Assembly: GCA_018823285.1 (NCBI GenBank)
Contig: JAHJIQ010000047.1
Coordinates: 50,078-114,077, forward strand
DNA length: 64,000 bases
Direction: 5' to 3'
Source of the DNA: Pseudomonadota bacterium
Lineage (GTDB): Bacteria > Desulfobacterota > Desulfobulbia > Desulfobulbales > JAGXFP01
This document shows positions 26,881 to 35,841 of the stretch, piece by piece. The notes beneath the pieces were generated by a model, which was given only the letters and a program-made list of their open reading frames with translations, was not told the DNA's origin and did no database searches. Every line of letters begins with the position of its first letter. Within the stretch, counting starts at the first letter, position 1. The translations under genes and the position numbers were made by a program.

Positions 26881-26936
26881 ATTGGGTTCAGAGACCCCCG
26901 CGTCATTCCGGGCTTTTTTCGGCAAACCGCCAGACA

Positions 26937-27785
26937 ATGCAGATTATTTCCGATCCCGCCAAAATGAGTGAATGGGCCCTCCAGCAGATCCGGAAAGGGC
27001 AGGCCATAGCACTTGTTCCCACCATGGGTTTTTTTCATGAAGGACATCTTGCTCTGATGCGAACTGCTGCAGAGCATGGCGACAAAGTAGTGGTCAGCCT
27101 GTTTGTCAACCCGTTACAGTTTGCTCCCGGAGAGGACCTTGATGCCTACCCCAGGGATTTTGAACGTGATCGGGCAATGGCTGAAGAGGAAAGGGTTGAT
27201 GTGCTGTTTGCCCCTGTCGCGACCGACATGTATGGGAGTGAATCCCGGACCAGGGTTTCTGTCGGCGGTTTGACGGAAGGTCTTTGCGGCAGAAGCCGTC
27301 CAGGTCATTTTGACGGGGTTTGTACCGTTGTCGCCAAACTGTTCAATCTCGTGATGCCGCAGGTTGCCGTCTTTGGCAGTAAGGATTTTCAGCAGCTGGC
27401 GGTTATCCGCAGGATGGTCAGGGATCTGGACTGGCAGATCAAGATCATTGACCTGCCGACGGTCCGTGAAAAAGACGGACTGGCCATGAGTTCGAGAAAC
27501 AGTTATCTGACCCGTGAAGAAAGAGTCCGGGCGCTTTGTCTTTTCAAAGGGATTCAAATGGCCAGAGATCTCGCTGCGGCAGGAGTGCTTGACAGTCGCA
27601 AGATTCTGCGGGAAATTGAGAACCACATTGCATCCTCAGGCGTAGATGGAATTGAGTACCTGGAAATAGTCAACAGTGAAAATCTTCATCCGGTTTCATC
27701 GATTGATGAATCCTCGCTGTTGGCGATGGCGGTGAAGATCGGCAAAACCAGACTGATCGACAATGCCTTCCTTTTGCAGAATTGA
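26937..27785 (+). CDS. panC: Pantothenate synthetase
   Basis: The 282-residue product shows the family signature VPTMGFFHEGHLALMR, whose HxGH binds ATP, plus VFGSKDFQQLAVIRRMVRDL and SSRNSYLT. It joins pantoate and beta-alanine with ATP to make pantothenate, the coenzyme A precursor. PanD, which makes the beta-alanine, follows 41 nt downstream, and coaD later in the same strand run acts in the same pathway. The length is standard. Confidence 0.97.
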   Translation: MQIISDPAKMSEWALQQIRKGQAIALVPTMGFFHEGHLALMRTAAEHGDKVVVSLFVNPLQFAPGEDLDAYPRDFERDRAMAEEERVDVLFAPVATDMYGSESRTRVSVGGLTEGLCGRSRPGHFDGVCTVVAKLFNLVMPQVAVFGSKDFQQLAVIRRMVRDLDWQIKIIDLPTVREKDGLAMSSRNSYLTREERVRALCLFKGIQMARDLAAAGVLDSRKILREIENHIASSGVDGIEYLEIVNSENLHPVSSIDESSLLAMAVKIGKTRLIDNAFLLQN

Positions 27786-27826
27786 AGAAGTTTTTTACGG
27801 ATTGCCAAAAATAATCAGGTGAATGA

Positions 27827-28210
27827 ATGCTGCACTATATGTTGAAGTCGAAACTCCATCGGGCACGGGTTACCGATGCCAATATCAATTACGAGGGTAG
27901 TCTGACCATCGACCGGGAGTTGATGGATGCGGTAGGCCTGATTCCGTTCGAGAAGGTGAAGATCTACAATATCAACAACGGCGAGCGCTTTGATACCTAC
28001 GTTATCGAAGGACCTCCCGGATCCGGAACCATTGCCCTGAACGGAGCCGCAGCCAGGAAGGGGATGACCGATGACCTTGTTATTATTGTGAGCTATGCCC
28101 TGTATACGGCAGAGGATCTCAAGGCCTATAAACCTCTGATCGCAGTGCTTGACACTGATAACAGAATAAAAAAACGTTATGACTCCGAGCATCTGCCGCC
28201 GGTAAAATAA
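27827..28210 (+). CDS. panD: Aspartate 1-decarboxylase proenzyme
   Basis: The 127-residue product is full length. The self-cleavage site is G24-S25 in INYEGSLTID; cleavage generates the N-terminal pyruvoyl cofactor on the alpha chain. NGAAAR and the tyrosine near 58 are conserved. It converts aspartate to beta-alanine for PanC. The alignment to E. coli PanD puts the start at ATG 27827, not the in-frame ATG four codons later. Confidence 0.97.
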   Translation: MLHYMLKSKLHRARVTDANINYEGSLTIDRELMDAVGLIPFEKVKIYNINNGERFDTYVIEGPPGSGTIALNGAAARKGMTDDLVIIVSYALYTAEDLKAYKPLIAVLDTDNRIKKRYDSEHLPPVK

Positions 28211-28340
28211 AGGTATTTCCCGGTCTCAGGCTATCTGCTCAGTTGAGTTCTGTTTCTTGTGGTCCCACGAGAGAGTAACGGCGGATGGTCGGTTGTGTCC
28301 CGTATTTCCTGATGTTCCCCACAGAGATAAAAAGTGACGC

Positions 28341-28994
28341 ATGATTCTTCTTGTGGCTCCGACAAAAAATGAAATGTTTCCCGTTGAATCCGGCTTGAAA
28401 GGGATAGACAGTATTTCCTGTCTGGTTTGCGGGGTAGGGATCCTTGAGTCTGCCGTGACCCTCTGCCGTTATCTGTCCCGCACGGAGAATAAAATATCCG
28501 CTGTTGTTCTGACAGGCATTGCCGGGGCATACCGGGGCGGGGGGGCAAAGCTCCTTGACGTGTGTCTTGCCGGTAAAGAAGTGCTCGGTGATCTCGGAAT
28601 ATGTTATCCCGACCGGATCGATTCTCTCGATGCATCTTTTGCCCCGGAAACGGTTTTTCGTGTTGATCCGCGCCTGTTGGCCAAAGCTCGCGCTGTTCTA
28701 ACTGATGCGGGAATTCTGTTTCATGAAGGGGGCTTTGTTACCGTCTCTTCAGTCAGCGCGACAGTAAAGCGTGGAGATTATCTGCAGGAAAAATTTTCTG
28801 CCATTTGTGAGAACATGGAAGGGGCGGCAATTGCGCGGATCTGCAATGAATTCAAGCTGCCGTATCTTGAAGTCCGCGGCATAAGTAATATGGTCGTTGA
28901 TCGTGAGATGCAACGCTGGGACGTCGCCGGCGCAATTTCTCGATGCTCGGAAATAACCTGCCGAATTGTGGAGCGACTTGCCGGTGAATTCTGA
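28341..28994 (+). CDS. mqnB: Futalosine hydrolase
   Basis: The 217-residue product is in the purine-nucleoside-phosphorylase/MTA-nucleosidase fold: LVCGVGILESAV, VVLTGIAGAYRG, ENMEGAAIARIC and EVRGISNMV match the futalosine hydrolase family. It removes hypoxanthine from futalosine to give dehypoxanthinyl futalosine in the alternative menaquinone route. The overlapping mqnD gene supports the assignment. The mqnA, mqnC and mqnE genes are not in the window. Confidence 0.93.
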   Translation: MILLVAPTKNEMFPVESGLKGIDSISCLVCGVGILESAVTLCRYLSRTENKISAVVLTGIAGAYRGGGAKLLDVCLAGKEVLGDLGICYPDRIDSLDASFAPETVFRVDPRLLAKARAVLTDAGILFHEGGFVTVSSVSATVKRGDYLQEKFSAICENMEGAAIARICNEFKLPYLEVRGISNMVVDREMQRWDVAGAISRCSEITCRIVERLAGEF

Positions 28995-29835
28995 TAATCG
29001 TCTTCTTTCTCTCGGGTTTTCACCGTGTCCCAATGATACGTTGATTTTCAACGCCCTCGTCAAAGGCCTGGTGTGCCATTCCCGGCGGAATTTTTCCGAA
29101 CCGGAACTGGCGGATGTCGAAACGCTCAATGAGTGGGCCATTGAAGGGAAACTTGATGTTACCAAAATTTCATTTCACGCCCTTGTCCATGTGCTTGATA
29201 AATATACCCTGCTCCGTTCCGGCAGCGCTCTGGGGCGTGGCTGTGGGCCGCTTCTGGTCGGCCGGAATAAATTCGCGCGGAAGGAAATTGCCGGAAAAAG
29301 AATTGCCATCCCAGGCAAATATACGACAGCGGCAATGTTGCTTAAGCTCTATGAACCTGCCTGCCGTAATCTGGTGGTGATGAGATTTGATCAGATCATG
29401 CCGGCAGTGGCCGCCGGGACGGTCGATGCCGGGTTGATCATTCATGAAAGCCGGTTTACCTTTCGCAACTTTGGTCTTGAGGAAGTCCTTGATCTCGGTG
29501 AGTGGTGGGAAGAGAAAACAGGTTTGCCGATACCTTTAGGAGCGATAGTTGCCCGCAGGACGATTGGCAGGGAGCGTATTTCATATATCGAATCCTGTAT
29601 CAGGGAGAGTGTCAGGAGGGGGCTTGCCGAACCGGAAAGTGCGAAAGGCTATATTCGGATGCATGCCCAGGAAATGGATGACGAAGTTGTTTCTGAACAC
29701 ATCTCCCTTTATGTGAATGAGTTCACGGTGGAACTTGGTGATGAGGGCCTAGCGGCCGTTGAAACATTTATGGAGTTTGCCCGGGAGGCTGGTCTTTCTC
29801 CTCTTCCTGGAGGGTTGGAGTCTGTTTTTTTGTAG
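28984..29835 (+). CDS. mqnD: 1,4-dihydroxy-6-naphthoate synthase
   Basis: About 283 residues from GTG 28984, which overlaps mqnB by 11 nt and has GGAG at 28970. The N-terminal LGFSPCPNDT is diagnostic of the MqnA/MqnD fold, and the two-domain solute-binding-like architecture is complete. It turns cyclic dehypoxanthinyl futalosine into the naphthoate precursor of menaquinone. An in-frame TTG at 28966 is an alternative start. Translational coupling with mqnB is likely. Confidence 0.93.
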   Translation: MNSDNRLLSLGFSPCPNDTLIFNALVKGLVCHSRRNFSEPELADVETLNEWAIEGKLDVTKISFHALVHVLDKYTLLRSGSALGRGCGPLLVGRNKFARKEIAGKRIAIPGKYTTAAMLLKLYEPACRNLVVMRFDQIMPAVAAGTVDAGLIIHESRFTFRNFGLEEVLDLGEWWEEKTGLPIPLGAIVARRTIGRERISYIESCIRESVRRGLAEPESAKGYIRMHAQEMDDEVVSEHISLYVNEFTVELGDEGLAAVETFMEFAREAGLSPLPGGLESVFL

Positions 29836-29975
29836 GGAATGGGGTTGCCCTGATCAGGTGCTCTCAACCGGCTGCGGGAAGAAAGAGTTTTTTTTCGCAG
29901 ATACACATCTTTCGAGTTGCGGTTTTTCTCTCAATAAATAAATATTACGGATTCTGTCTTACATTGTCGTTATTT

Positions 29976-30038
29976 ATGGTATTGATTTCTTTTCGGGTTA
30001 CGGATATTCGGGCCCGGAAGGTGATGCCGTTTGATTGA
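29976..30038 (+). other. Possible 20-codon ilv leader peptide ORF
   Basis: A short ORF (ATG 29976, TGA 30036) just before the ilvB ribosome site encodes MVLISFRVTDIRARKVMPFD. Six of 20 residues are branched-chain (V, L, I). There is no clear ribosome site and no T-run terminator after it, so attenuation is not demonstrated. Confidence 0.2.
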
Positions 30039-30062
30039 AAAAATAAACCAAGGAAAAGTATC

Positions 30063-31763
30063 ATGAAGATTACAGGCGCTGAAGCCGTAATGAAATGCCT
30101 GAAAGAGCAGGATGTTAAAGTCATCTTCGGGTTTCCCGGAGGGGCGGTCATCGATCTGTATGACGAAATATTAAAGAATAATGATCTTACCCATGTTCTG
30201 GTTCGCCATGAACAGGCTGCTGTCCACGCAGCTGATGCCTATGCCAGGGTTATCGGTGACGTGGGGGTGGCCCTGGTCACTTCAGGGCCGGGTGCAACCA
30301 ATACCGTAACCGGTATTGCTTCGGCATATTGCGATTCAATTCCACTGGTCGTTTTTACCGGGCAGGTGCCCACCGCCCTGATCGGCAACGATGCCTTCCA
30401 GGAAGTTGATATTGTAGGCATTACCAGACCCTGCACGAAACACAATTATCTTGTCAAGGACCCCAAGGATCTGATCCCGACCATCAGGGAGGCATTTCAT
30501 ATCGCCCGGACCGGTCGCCCCGGCCCGGTCCTGATTGACCTGCCTAAGGATGTGGTTGCTGCCAAGGTCACATACAGCGAGCCGAAACCGGTAAAGATGA
30601 GGACCTACAAACCTACTTACGAACCTCATCCGGGCCAGATCGAAAAAGCGTGCAAGTCCATTCTGACCGCCAGTAAGCCTGTATTTTATATCGGGGGCGG
30701 GGTCATCGCTTCAAACGCCCATGATGAGGTGACCGAACTTGCCCGGAAGCTCTCGGCGCCGGTAACCATGACTCTTATGGGGCTTGGCGGGTTCCCGGGG
30801 ACAGACCCTTTGTCGATGGGAATGCTCGGTATGCATGGAACATATTATTCCAACATGGCGGTTGCCAATTGTGATGTGCTGATTGCCATCGGCGCTCGGT
30901 TCGATGACCGGGTCACCGGCAGGATCGATGCCTTTGCCCCCAACGCAGAAATCATCCATATCGATATTGACCCGACTTCCATCAGCAAGAATGTGAGAGT
31001 CGATATTCCGATTGTCGCCGACTGCAAGCATGCTGTCTCCGCGATGAATTCCTGGCTCGACCGGAACAAGGACTTCAAGAAGAGTGAGGTCGCCAAAAAG
31101 CATGCTCCCTGGCTTGAGCAGATCGGTGAGTGGAAGAAGAAACACCCCCTCGGCTATGTTGAAGAGAAAGATGTGATCAAGCCGCAGTTTGTTGTCCAGA
31201 AACTTCATGAGCTGACCCATGGTGAGGCCATAATCACCACCGAAGTCGGCCAGAACCAGATGTGGGCGGCCCAGTTCTACCATTTCAACAAACCCCGTTC
31301 CTTCATGACCTCGGGAGGTCTCGGAGTTATGGGATATGGCTTTCCTGCCGCGATCGGCGCCCAGATGGCGGCACCCGGGAAAACCGTTATTGATATTGCC
31401 GGAGATGGCAGTATCCAGATGAATATTCAGGAACTGGCTACCGCAAGACAGTACAAATGCCCGGTCAAGATAGCAATTTTGAACAACAATTATCTTGGTA
31501 TGGTAAGGCAGTGGCAGGAACTGTTTTATGACAAGCGGTATTCCGCCACCACCCTGGATACCGCTCCTGATTTTGTTAAACTGGCGGAAGCATACGGTGC
31601 TGTCGGTTTACGGGCGAGCAAGCCCAGCGAGGTTGAGCCGGTGATCAAGGAAGCTTTAAAAACCGACAATACAGTTATCATGGATTTTGTGATTTCCAGA
31701 GAGGAAGGTGTCTATCCCATGGTTCCAGCCGGGAAGGCAACGACGGAAATGCTTCTGGTCTGA
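30063..31763 (+). CDS. ilvB: Acetolactate synthase large subunit
   Basis: The 566-residue product is a complete ThDP enzyme. The catalytic glutamate is E50 in VRHEQAAVHAADAYAR, and the ThDP/Mg motif is GDGSIQMNIQELATA...NNNYLG near the C-terminal domain. The FAD-binding middle domain is present. It condenses pyruvate units to acetolactate for valine and leucine, or pyruvate with 2-oxobutyrate for isoleucine. The start follows AAGGA. The regulatory subunit ilvN is next, after a gap containing a stem-loop repeat. Confidence 0.97.
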   Translation: MKITGAEAVMKCLKEQDVKVIFGFPGGAVIDLYDEILKNNDLTHVLVRHEQAAVHAADAYARVIGDVGVALVTSGPGATNTVTGIASAYCDSIPLVVFTGQVPTALIGNDAFQEVDIVGITRPCTKHNYLVKDPKDLIPTIREAFHIARTGRPGPVLIDLPKDVVAAKVTYSEPKPVKMRTYKPTYEPHPGQIEKACKSILTASKPVFYIGGGVIASNAHDEVTELARKLSAPVTMTLMGLGGFPGTDPLSMGMLGMHGTYYSNMAVANCDVLIAIGARFDDRVTGRIDAFAPNAEIIHIDIDPTSISKNVRVDIPIVADCKHAVSAMNSWLDRNKDFKKSEVAKKHAPWLEQIGEWKKKHPLGYVEEKDVIKPQFVVQKLHELTHGEAIITTEVGQNQMWAAQFYHFNKPRSFMTSGGLGVMGYGFPAAIGAQMAAPGKTVIDIAGDGSIQMNIQELATARQYKCPVKIAILNNNYLGMVRQWQELFYDKRYSATTLDTAPDFVKLAEAYGAVGLRASKPSEVEPVIKEALKTDNTVIMDFVISREEGVYPMVPAGKATTEMLLV

Positions 31764-31775
31764 TCGCAGGCGAAT

Positions 31776-31821
31776 AAAGCTGAAGTTGAGCAGCTTGTCT
31801 GCTCGTACGAAACTTATACCC
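31776..31821 (+). repeat. ilv-leu stem-loop repeat, copy 1
   Basis: A 46-bp unit begins 12 nt after the ilvB stop. The stem GAGCAG (31788-31793) and CTGCTC (31799-31804) enclose CTTGT. It matches copies at 34235 (inside leuA) and 35842. A second small hairpin, TACCCC-TCAAG-GGGGTA, follows, then 28 nt not found in the leuA copy. Confidence 0.75.
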
Positions 31822-31927
31822 CTCAAGGGGGTACTGAAGTGAGTCCCCGAAGGGTGAAATCAATCAAGGAACACTGTCCGTCGGTTTCAATGGTAAGCGA
31901 TGGACAATGACTAAGTAAGGAAGATCG

Positions 31928-32413
31928 ATGAAACACACAATATCAGTTTTGTTACAGAATAAACCGGGTGTCCTGTCACGGGTAACGGGCCTTTTCAGTG
32001 GACGGGGATTTAATATTGAGAGCCTTGCCGTCAATCAGACTATTGATCCTGATGTTTCCTGTTTGACATTAGTAACGGTCGGTGCGGATGCGATCATTGA
32101 ACAGATCACCAAACAGTTGCATAAACTGATCGATGTCATCAAAGTCACGGATATGGCTGAAACCGACTATGTGGAACGGGAGATGGTTCTGATCAGGGTG
32201 AAAGCGGAGGCCGCAACAAGGGCTGAGGTGTTAAGAGTGATCGATATCTTTCGAGGAAAAGTTGTCGATGTCAGCCCCAAAAGCTACGCGGTCGAAGTGA
32301 CCGGCACTGAAGACAAGATTCAGGCTGTTATAGATATCCTTAAACCCATCGGAATCCAGGAAATTGTGCGCACCGGGACCATTGCCATGACCAGGGCCAA
32401 GAAAACGGTTTAG
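31928..32413 (+). CDS. ilvN: Acetolactate synthase regulatory subunit
   Basis: The 161-residue product starts with the ACT domain signature ISVLLQNKPGVLSRVTGLFSGRG (split here for length: LLQNKPGVLSRV then FSGRGFNIESLAV) and has the second C-terminal ACT-like domain. It binds valine and sets feedback inhibition of the ilvB product. AAGGAAG precedes the ATG. The length is typical of the small subunit of the common two-ACT form. Confidence 0.96.
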   Translation: MKHTISVLLQNKPGVLSRVTGLFSGRGFNIESLAVNQTIDPDVSCLTLVTVGADAIIEQITKQLHKLIDVIKVTDMAETDYVEREMVLIRVKAEAATRAEVLRVIDIFRGKVVDVSPKSYAVEVTGTEDKIQAVIDILKPIGIQEIVRTGTIAMTRAKKTV

Positions 32414-32447
32414 CTGATCAAATCATTACACTTCCGGAAAACAGTAA

Positions 32448-33092
32448 ATGAAAGAACCCTCTATCCCGGTGGCGCGTGAAGGCTACCCCTTTATTGCCTT
32501 TACGGCGTTGCTTGCCATTGTTTTTGCCATACTCGGGTATACTCTGGTTTCTTTCTCATTTCTGACCCTTACCGCCTTTGTCCTTTATTTTTTCAGAGAC
32601 CCGGAAAGGGTTACATCGGATGAAGAGGATTCGATCATTTCCCCTGCAGATGGCAAAATCATCCTGATAGAAAAAGTTTTTGACGATAACTTCGTTAAAG
32701 AGCATGTGTATAAAATCAGCATCTTCATGAATGTCTTCAATGTTCATGTAAACCGGACTCCCTTTTCCGGGAAGGTGAAGAGGATTGTCTATTCGCCGGG
32801 TACATTTTACTCTGCCAGCAGTGAAAGAAGCTCTCTCGAAAATGAGTCCTGCGCGGTTATCCTGGAGACTGAAAGCGGAAAAAATCTAGCCTTTGTCCAG
32901 ATCGCCGGCCTGATTGCTCGTAGGATTGTCTGCTGGGCCGAGAAAGGGGATGAGCTTGTAAAGGGAGAAAGATTCGGGATGATCCGGTTTGGTTCAAGGG
33001 TTGACCTGTATCTGCCGCAACAAACCCAGCTTGAGGTTGTCAAGGGTCAGAAGGTTGTTGCCGGTGAAACCGTATTAGGCTATCTTCCCTGA
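32448..33092 (+). CDS. psd: Phosphatidylserine decarboxylase, short (archaeal-type) proenzyme
   Basis: The 214-residue product has two N-terminal membrane helices (about 14-48) and the domain SPADGK, NVHVNRTPFSGKV, and RFGSRVDLYLP. Self-cleavage between G182 and S183 should form the pyruvoyl cofactor. It makes phosphatidylethanolamine at the inner membrane from phosphatidylserine. The substrate-making enzyme pssA follows, so the two steps are encoded side by side. The short length marks the PSD-A subgroup rather than the E. coli type. Confidence 0.95.
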   Translation: MKEPSIPVAREGYPFIAFTALLAIVFAILGYTLVSFSFLTLTAFVLYFFRDPERVTSDEEDSIISPADGKIILIEKVFDDNFVKEHVYKISIFMNVFNVHVNRTPFSGKVKRIVYSPGTFYSASSERSSLENESCAVILETESGKNLAFVQIAGLIARRIVCWAEKGDELVKGERFGMIRFGSRVDLYLPQQTQLEVVKGQKVVAGETVLGYLP

Positions 33093-33285
33093 CTATTTGT
33101 TGCAACTTTTTACTCTTCGGCCATCCGTCCGGTCATCTTCACCGGATAGTGTTCAATTTGGAAAAATTCCCGACGCGGTATTCTGCTTCTTCGTAACTAA
33201 CATCCTGTGTTTCTTGATAAAATCTCGTACATGAATTATAAGGTCATAATTATAATTGAATTCTCTGGCTCGACAGAGTGAGGGT

Positions 33286-34074
33286 ATGGTTTCTGCTATG
33301 GAAAATCACACAAACATTGACAAAACAGACGGCCCGCGAGGGACCATCTGTCTTTTGCCGAGTCTTCTGACAACCATCAGTTTGTTCAGTGGTTTTTATT
33401 CAATAATATCAGCTATTAATGGCTTGTTTATTCATGCCGCGGTTGCGCTCATTATTTCTGCGGTGTTTGATGGGCTCGACGGACGTGTTGCCAGAATGAC
33501 CGGAACCGCGAGTCTCTTTGGCAAAGAGTATGATTCATTGTGTGATCTTGTAGCGTTTGGTGTTGCCCCGGCAATTGTCGCCTATCTGTGGACTCTGGAG
33601 TCTTTCGGGAGATATGGCTGGCTGGCTGCATTTCTCTATGTTGCAACAACGGCGCTTCGTCTTGCCAGGTTCAATGTTCAGGACAGCAGTTGCGGGAATA
33701 TGTTTACAGGGCTGCCTTGCCCGGCTGCCGCCGGGACAATTGCGACCACGGTGCTTTTTGGCCGTTTCACCGGAATCAGTTCGGAGGCCATGGGTCTTGC
33801 CATGCTCGCCATGGTCTATGGGCTTTCCTATCTGATGGTGAGCTCTGTTCAGTATTGGAGTTTCAAAAATCCCGAAACGACCAAAGCCAAGAGATTTCAG
33901 GCGATGGTGTTTATGGTTCTGCTCATCACGGTAGTCGCAACGGAGCCCCAGGTCACCCTTTTTGTCCTGGCCATTCTCTATGTCATCTCCGGACCGTTCG
34001 GGGCTCTTTCCCGGCTATTGACGCGAAGCAAAGTTGAAGTGCCTGATGAGCATGAGGAATCTTTTTATCGCTAG
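33286..34074 (+). CDS. pssA: CDP-diacylglycerol-serine O-phosphatidyltransferase
   Basis: About 262 residues with eight or so hydrophobic helices and the CDP-alcohol transferase motif DG..DGRVAR........G...D...D (DGLDGRVARM through EYDSLCD), which binds the metal and CDP group. It exchanges CMP for serine on CDP-diacylglycerol. The start is uncertain: ATG 33286, ATG 33298 and TTG 33256 are all in frame, and none has an ideal ribosome site. It pairs with psd upstream. Confidence 0.94.
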   Translation: MVSAMENHTNIDKTDGPRGTICLLPSLLTTISLFSGFYSIISAINGLFIHAAVALIISAVFDGLDGRVARMTGTASLFGKEYDSLCDLVAFGVAPAIVAYLWTLESFGRYGWLAAFLYVATTALRLARFNVQDSSCGNMFTGLPCPAAAGTIATTVLFGRFTGISSEAMGLAMLAMVYGLSYLMVSSVQYWSFKNPETTKAKRFQAMVFMVLLITVVATEPQVTLFVLAILYVISGPFGALSRLLTRSKVEVPDEHEESFYR

Positions 34075-34185
34075 TCTGCCATCTTGATCCCATTTTCAAG
34101 AGAAAGGACTTTCTCCCTGTTTATCAGTAAAAGGTTGTCCCGGATTTATGAAATATATGGTCGCCGCTTATGATTTCTGCGGGCC

Positions 34186-34207
34186 GTTAACCGGCTGTTA
34201 ACAGCCG
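34186..34207. promoter_or_regulatory. Tandem GTTAAC palindromes before leuA
   Basis: GTTAAC occurs at 34186-34191 and 34197-34202, 11 bp apart. The second is the centre of a perfect 16-bp palindrome CGGCTGTTAACAGCCG (34192-34207). The pair ends just before the leuA ribosome site AGGAGA, where a bound protein or RNA hairpin could control translation or transcription. Confidence 0.4.
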
Positions 34208-34225
34208 TATCAGGAGATTGAAAGA

Positions 34226-35824
34226 ATGTCTGCTAAAGCTGAGTTGAGCAGTTTGTCTGCTCATACGAAACTTATACCCGAAGGGTGCAAAGACAACATC
34301 ATCATATTTGATACAACCCTCAGGGATGGCGAACAATCCCCCGGGGCCAGCATGAACATGCAGGAAAAATTCCGGATCGCCCAGAATCTTGTGAAGCTTC
34401 AGATTGATGTGATCGAGGCAGGATTTCCCGTAGCCTCCAAGGGTGATTTTGATTGCGTGAAGAACATCGCCGACAACATTCGCGGCGCGCAGATCGCCGG
34501 GCTGTCACGAAGCAACCGGAAAGACATTGACGTTGCCTGGAATGCCCTGAAAGGTGGGGAGAATCCCCGGATCCATATCTTTCTCGCCACATCCGATATT
34601 CACATGAAGTACAAGCTGAAGATGTCGAGAGAACAGGTGCTTGAGCTCGCTGTCGAGTCTGTCCGATATGCTTCTCAGTACACATCCAATATCGAATTTT
34701 CCGCAGAAGACGCTTCACGAAGCGACCTTGATTTTGTCTGCAAGGTATTCGAGGGGGTAATCGGGGCCGGCGCAACCACTCTTAATTTCCCCGACACCAC
34801 AGGGTATGTTCTGCCCGATGAGCATGGCCGGCAGATCCGTTATCTGATCGACCATATCCCGAGTATTGACAAGGCGGTGTTAAGTGTGCACTGCCATAAT
34901 GATCTCGGCCTTGCGGTGGCAAATTCTCTTGCCGCAATCAGTAACGGCGCACGACAGGTCGAGTGTACCATCAACGGTCTGGGGGAGCGGGCGGGAAATA
35001 CCGCCATGGAAGAAGTGGTTATGGCGATCCGGACCAGGGCAGACCAGATGGACGTGGGGACGAGGATTGTTACCGAACATATCTATCCGACCAGTCGGCT
35101 GGTCAGCACCATTACCGGGATGCCGGTACAGCCGAACAAGGCGATTGTCGGGGCCAACGCCTTTGCCCACGAGTCCGGAATCCATCAGGATGGAATCCTG
35201 AAGGAAAGAACTACTTATGAGATCATGAACCCTGCGGACATCGGCCTCTCCAAGGGAAATCTGGTCCTCGGCAAGCATTCAGGCCGTCATGCCCTGAAGG
35301 ACCGGATTGAAACAATGGGCTACACTCTTGGTGAAGAGGAGTTGAATCGGGTTTTCAGCCGTTTCAAAGAGCTTGCCGATGTGAAAAAGGAGATGTTTGA
35401 CGAAGATCTCGAAGCGATCCTGATGGATGAGGTGCTGCGGATCTCTGAACAGTATGAACTGTTGACCCTTGGGGTGATGAGCGGCAGCAGGGTGATGCCG
35501 ACGGCCGGAGTCCGGCTCAAGGTTGATGGTAAAGAGGTGGAGAAAGCCGCAATCGGAATCGGTCCGATTGATGCGACATTCAGGTCCATTGCAGAGCTTA
35601 CGGGCACCAGAAGTAAACTTCTTTACTTTTCGGTCAATTCCATAACCGGCGGCACCGATGCCCAGGGTGAAGTGATGGTGCGCATTGAAGAGGACGGCTA
35701 TGTGGTAATAGGTCAGGGGGCGGATCCGGATATCATTACTGCTGCTGCCAAGGCCTACCTGAATGCCCTGAATCGATTGGTTTTTTTGAAAAAATCATCT
35801 TCGAAAGCACCACGGAAAGCGTGA
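34226..35824 (+). CDS. leuA: 2-isopropylmalate synthase
   Basis: The 532-residue product includes the TIM-barrel core (IIIFDTTLRDGEQSPGASM) with metal-binding HCHND, and the C-terminal leucine-binding regulatory domain. It condenses 2-oxoisovalerate and acetyl-CoA, the committed leucine step. The start ATG 34226 has AGGAGA 8 nt before it. Residues 4-18 (KAELSSLSAHTKLIP) are encoded exactly by one copy of the ilv-leu stem-loop repeat, so this enzyme has an N-terminal extension of about 20 residues, absent from usual LeuA proteins, that derives from the repeat. The extension should not disturb the core. Confidence 0.97.
   Translation: MSAKAELSSLSAHTKLIPEGCKDNIIIFDTTLRDGEQSPGASMNMQEKFRIAQNLVKLQIDVIEAGFPVASKGDFDCVKNIADNIRGAQIAGLSRSNRKDIDVAWNALKGGENPRIHIFLATSDIHMKYKLKMSREQVLELAVESVRYASQYTSNIEFSAEDASRSDLDFVCKVFEGVIGAGATTLNFPDTTGYVLPDEHGRQIRYLIDHIPSIDKAVLSVHCHNDLGLAVANSLAAISNGARQVECTINGLGERAGNTAMEEVVMAIRTRADQMDVGTRIVTEHIYPTSRLVSTITGMPVQPNKAIVGANAFAHESGIHQDGILKERTTYEIMNPADIGLSKGNLVLGKHSGRHALKDRIETMGYTLGEEELNRVFSRFKELADVKKEMFDEDLEAILMDEVLRISEQYELLTLGVMSGSRVMPTAGVRLKVDGKEVEKAAIGIGPIDATFRSIAELTGTRSKLLYFSVNSITGGTDAQGEVMVRIEEDGYVVIGQGADPDIITAAAKAYLNALNRLVFLKKSSSKAPRKA
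34235..34279 (+). repeat. ilv-leu stem-loop repeat, copy 2 (within leuA coding sequence)
   Basis: A 45-bp unit, in frame with leuA as 15 codons. The stem GAGCAG (34246-34251) and CTGCTC (34257-34262) surround TTTGT; the outer pair is T-A. It is followed directly by GAAGGGTGC, a mini hairpin ACCC-GAA-GGGT. Confidence 0.8.
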
Positions 35825-35841
35825 TATCTTTGAGGAAATAT

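Noticed and set aside
26900..26925. CCCG/CGGG followed by CTTTTTT before panC as a terminator
   Set aside because: The stem has just four base pairs; too weak to call.
33128..33146. TCCGGT/ACCGGA hairpin after psd as a terminator
   Set aside because: There is no T-run after it, and the stem is only 6 bp.
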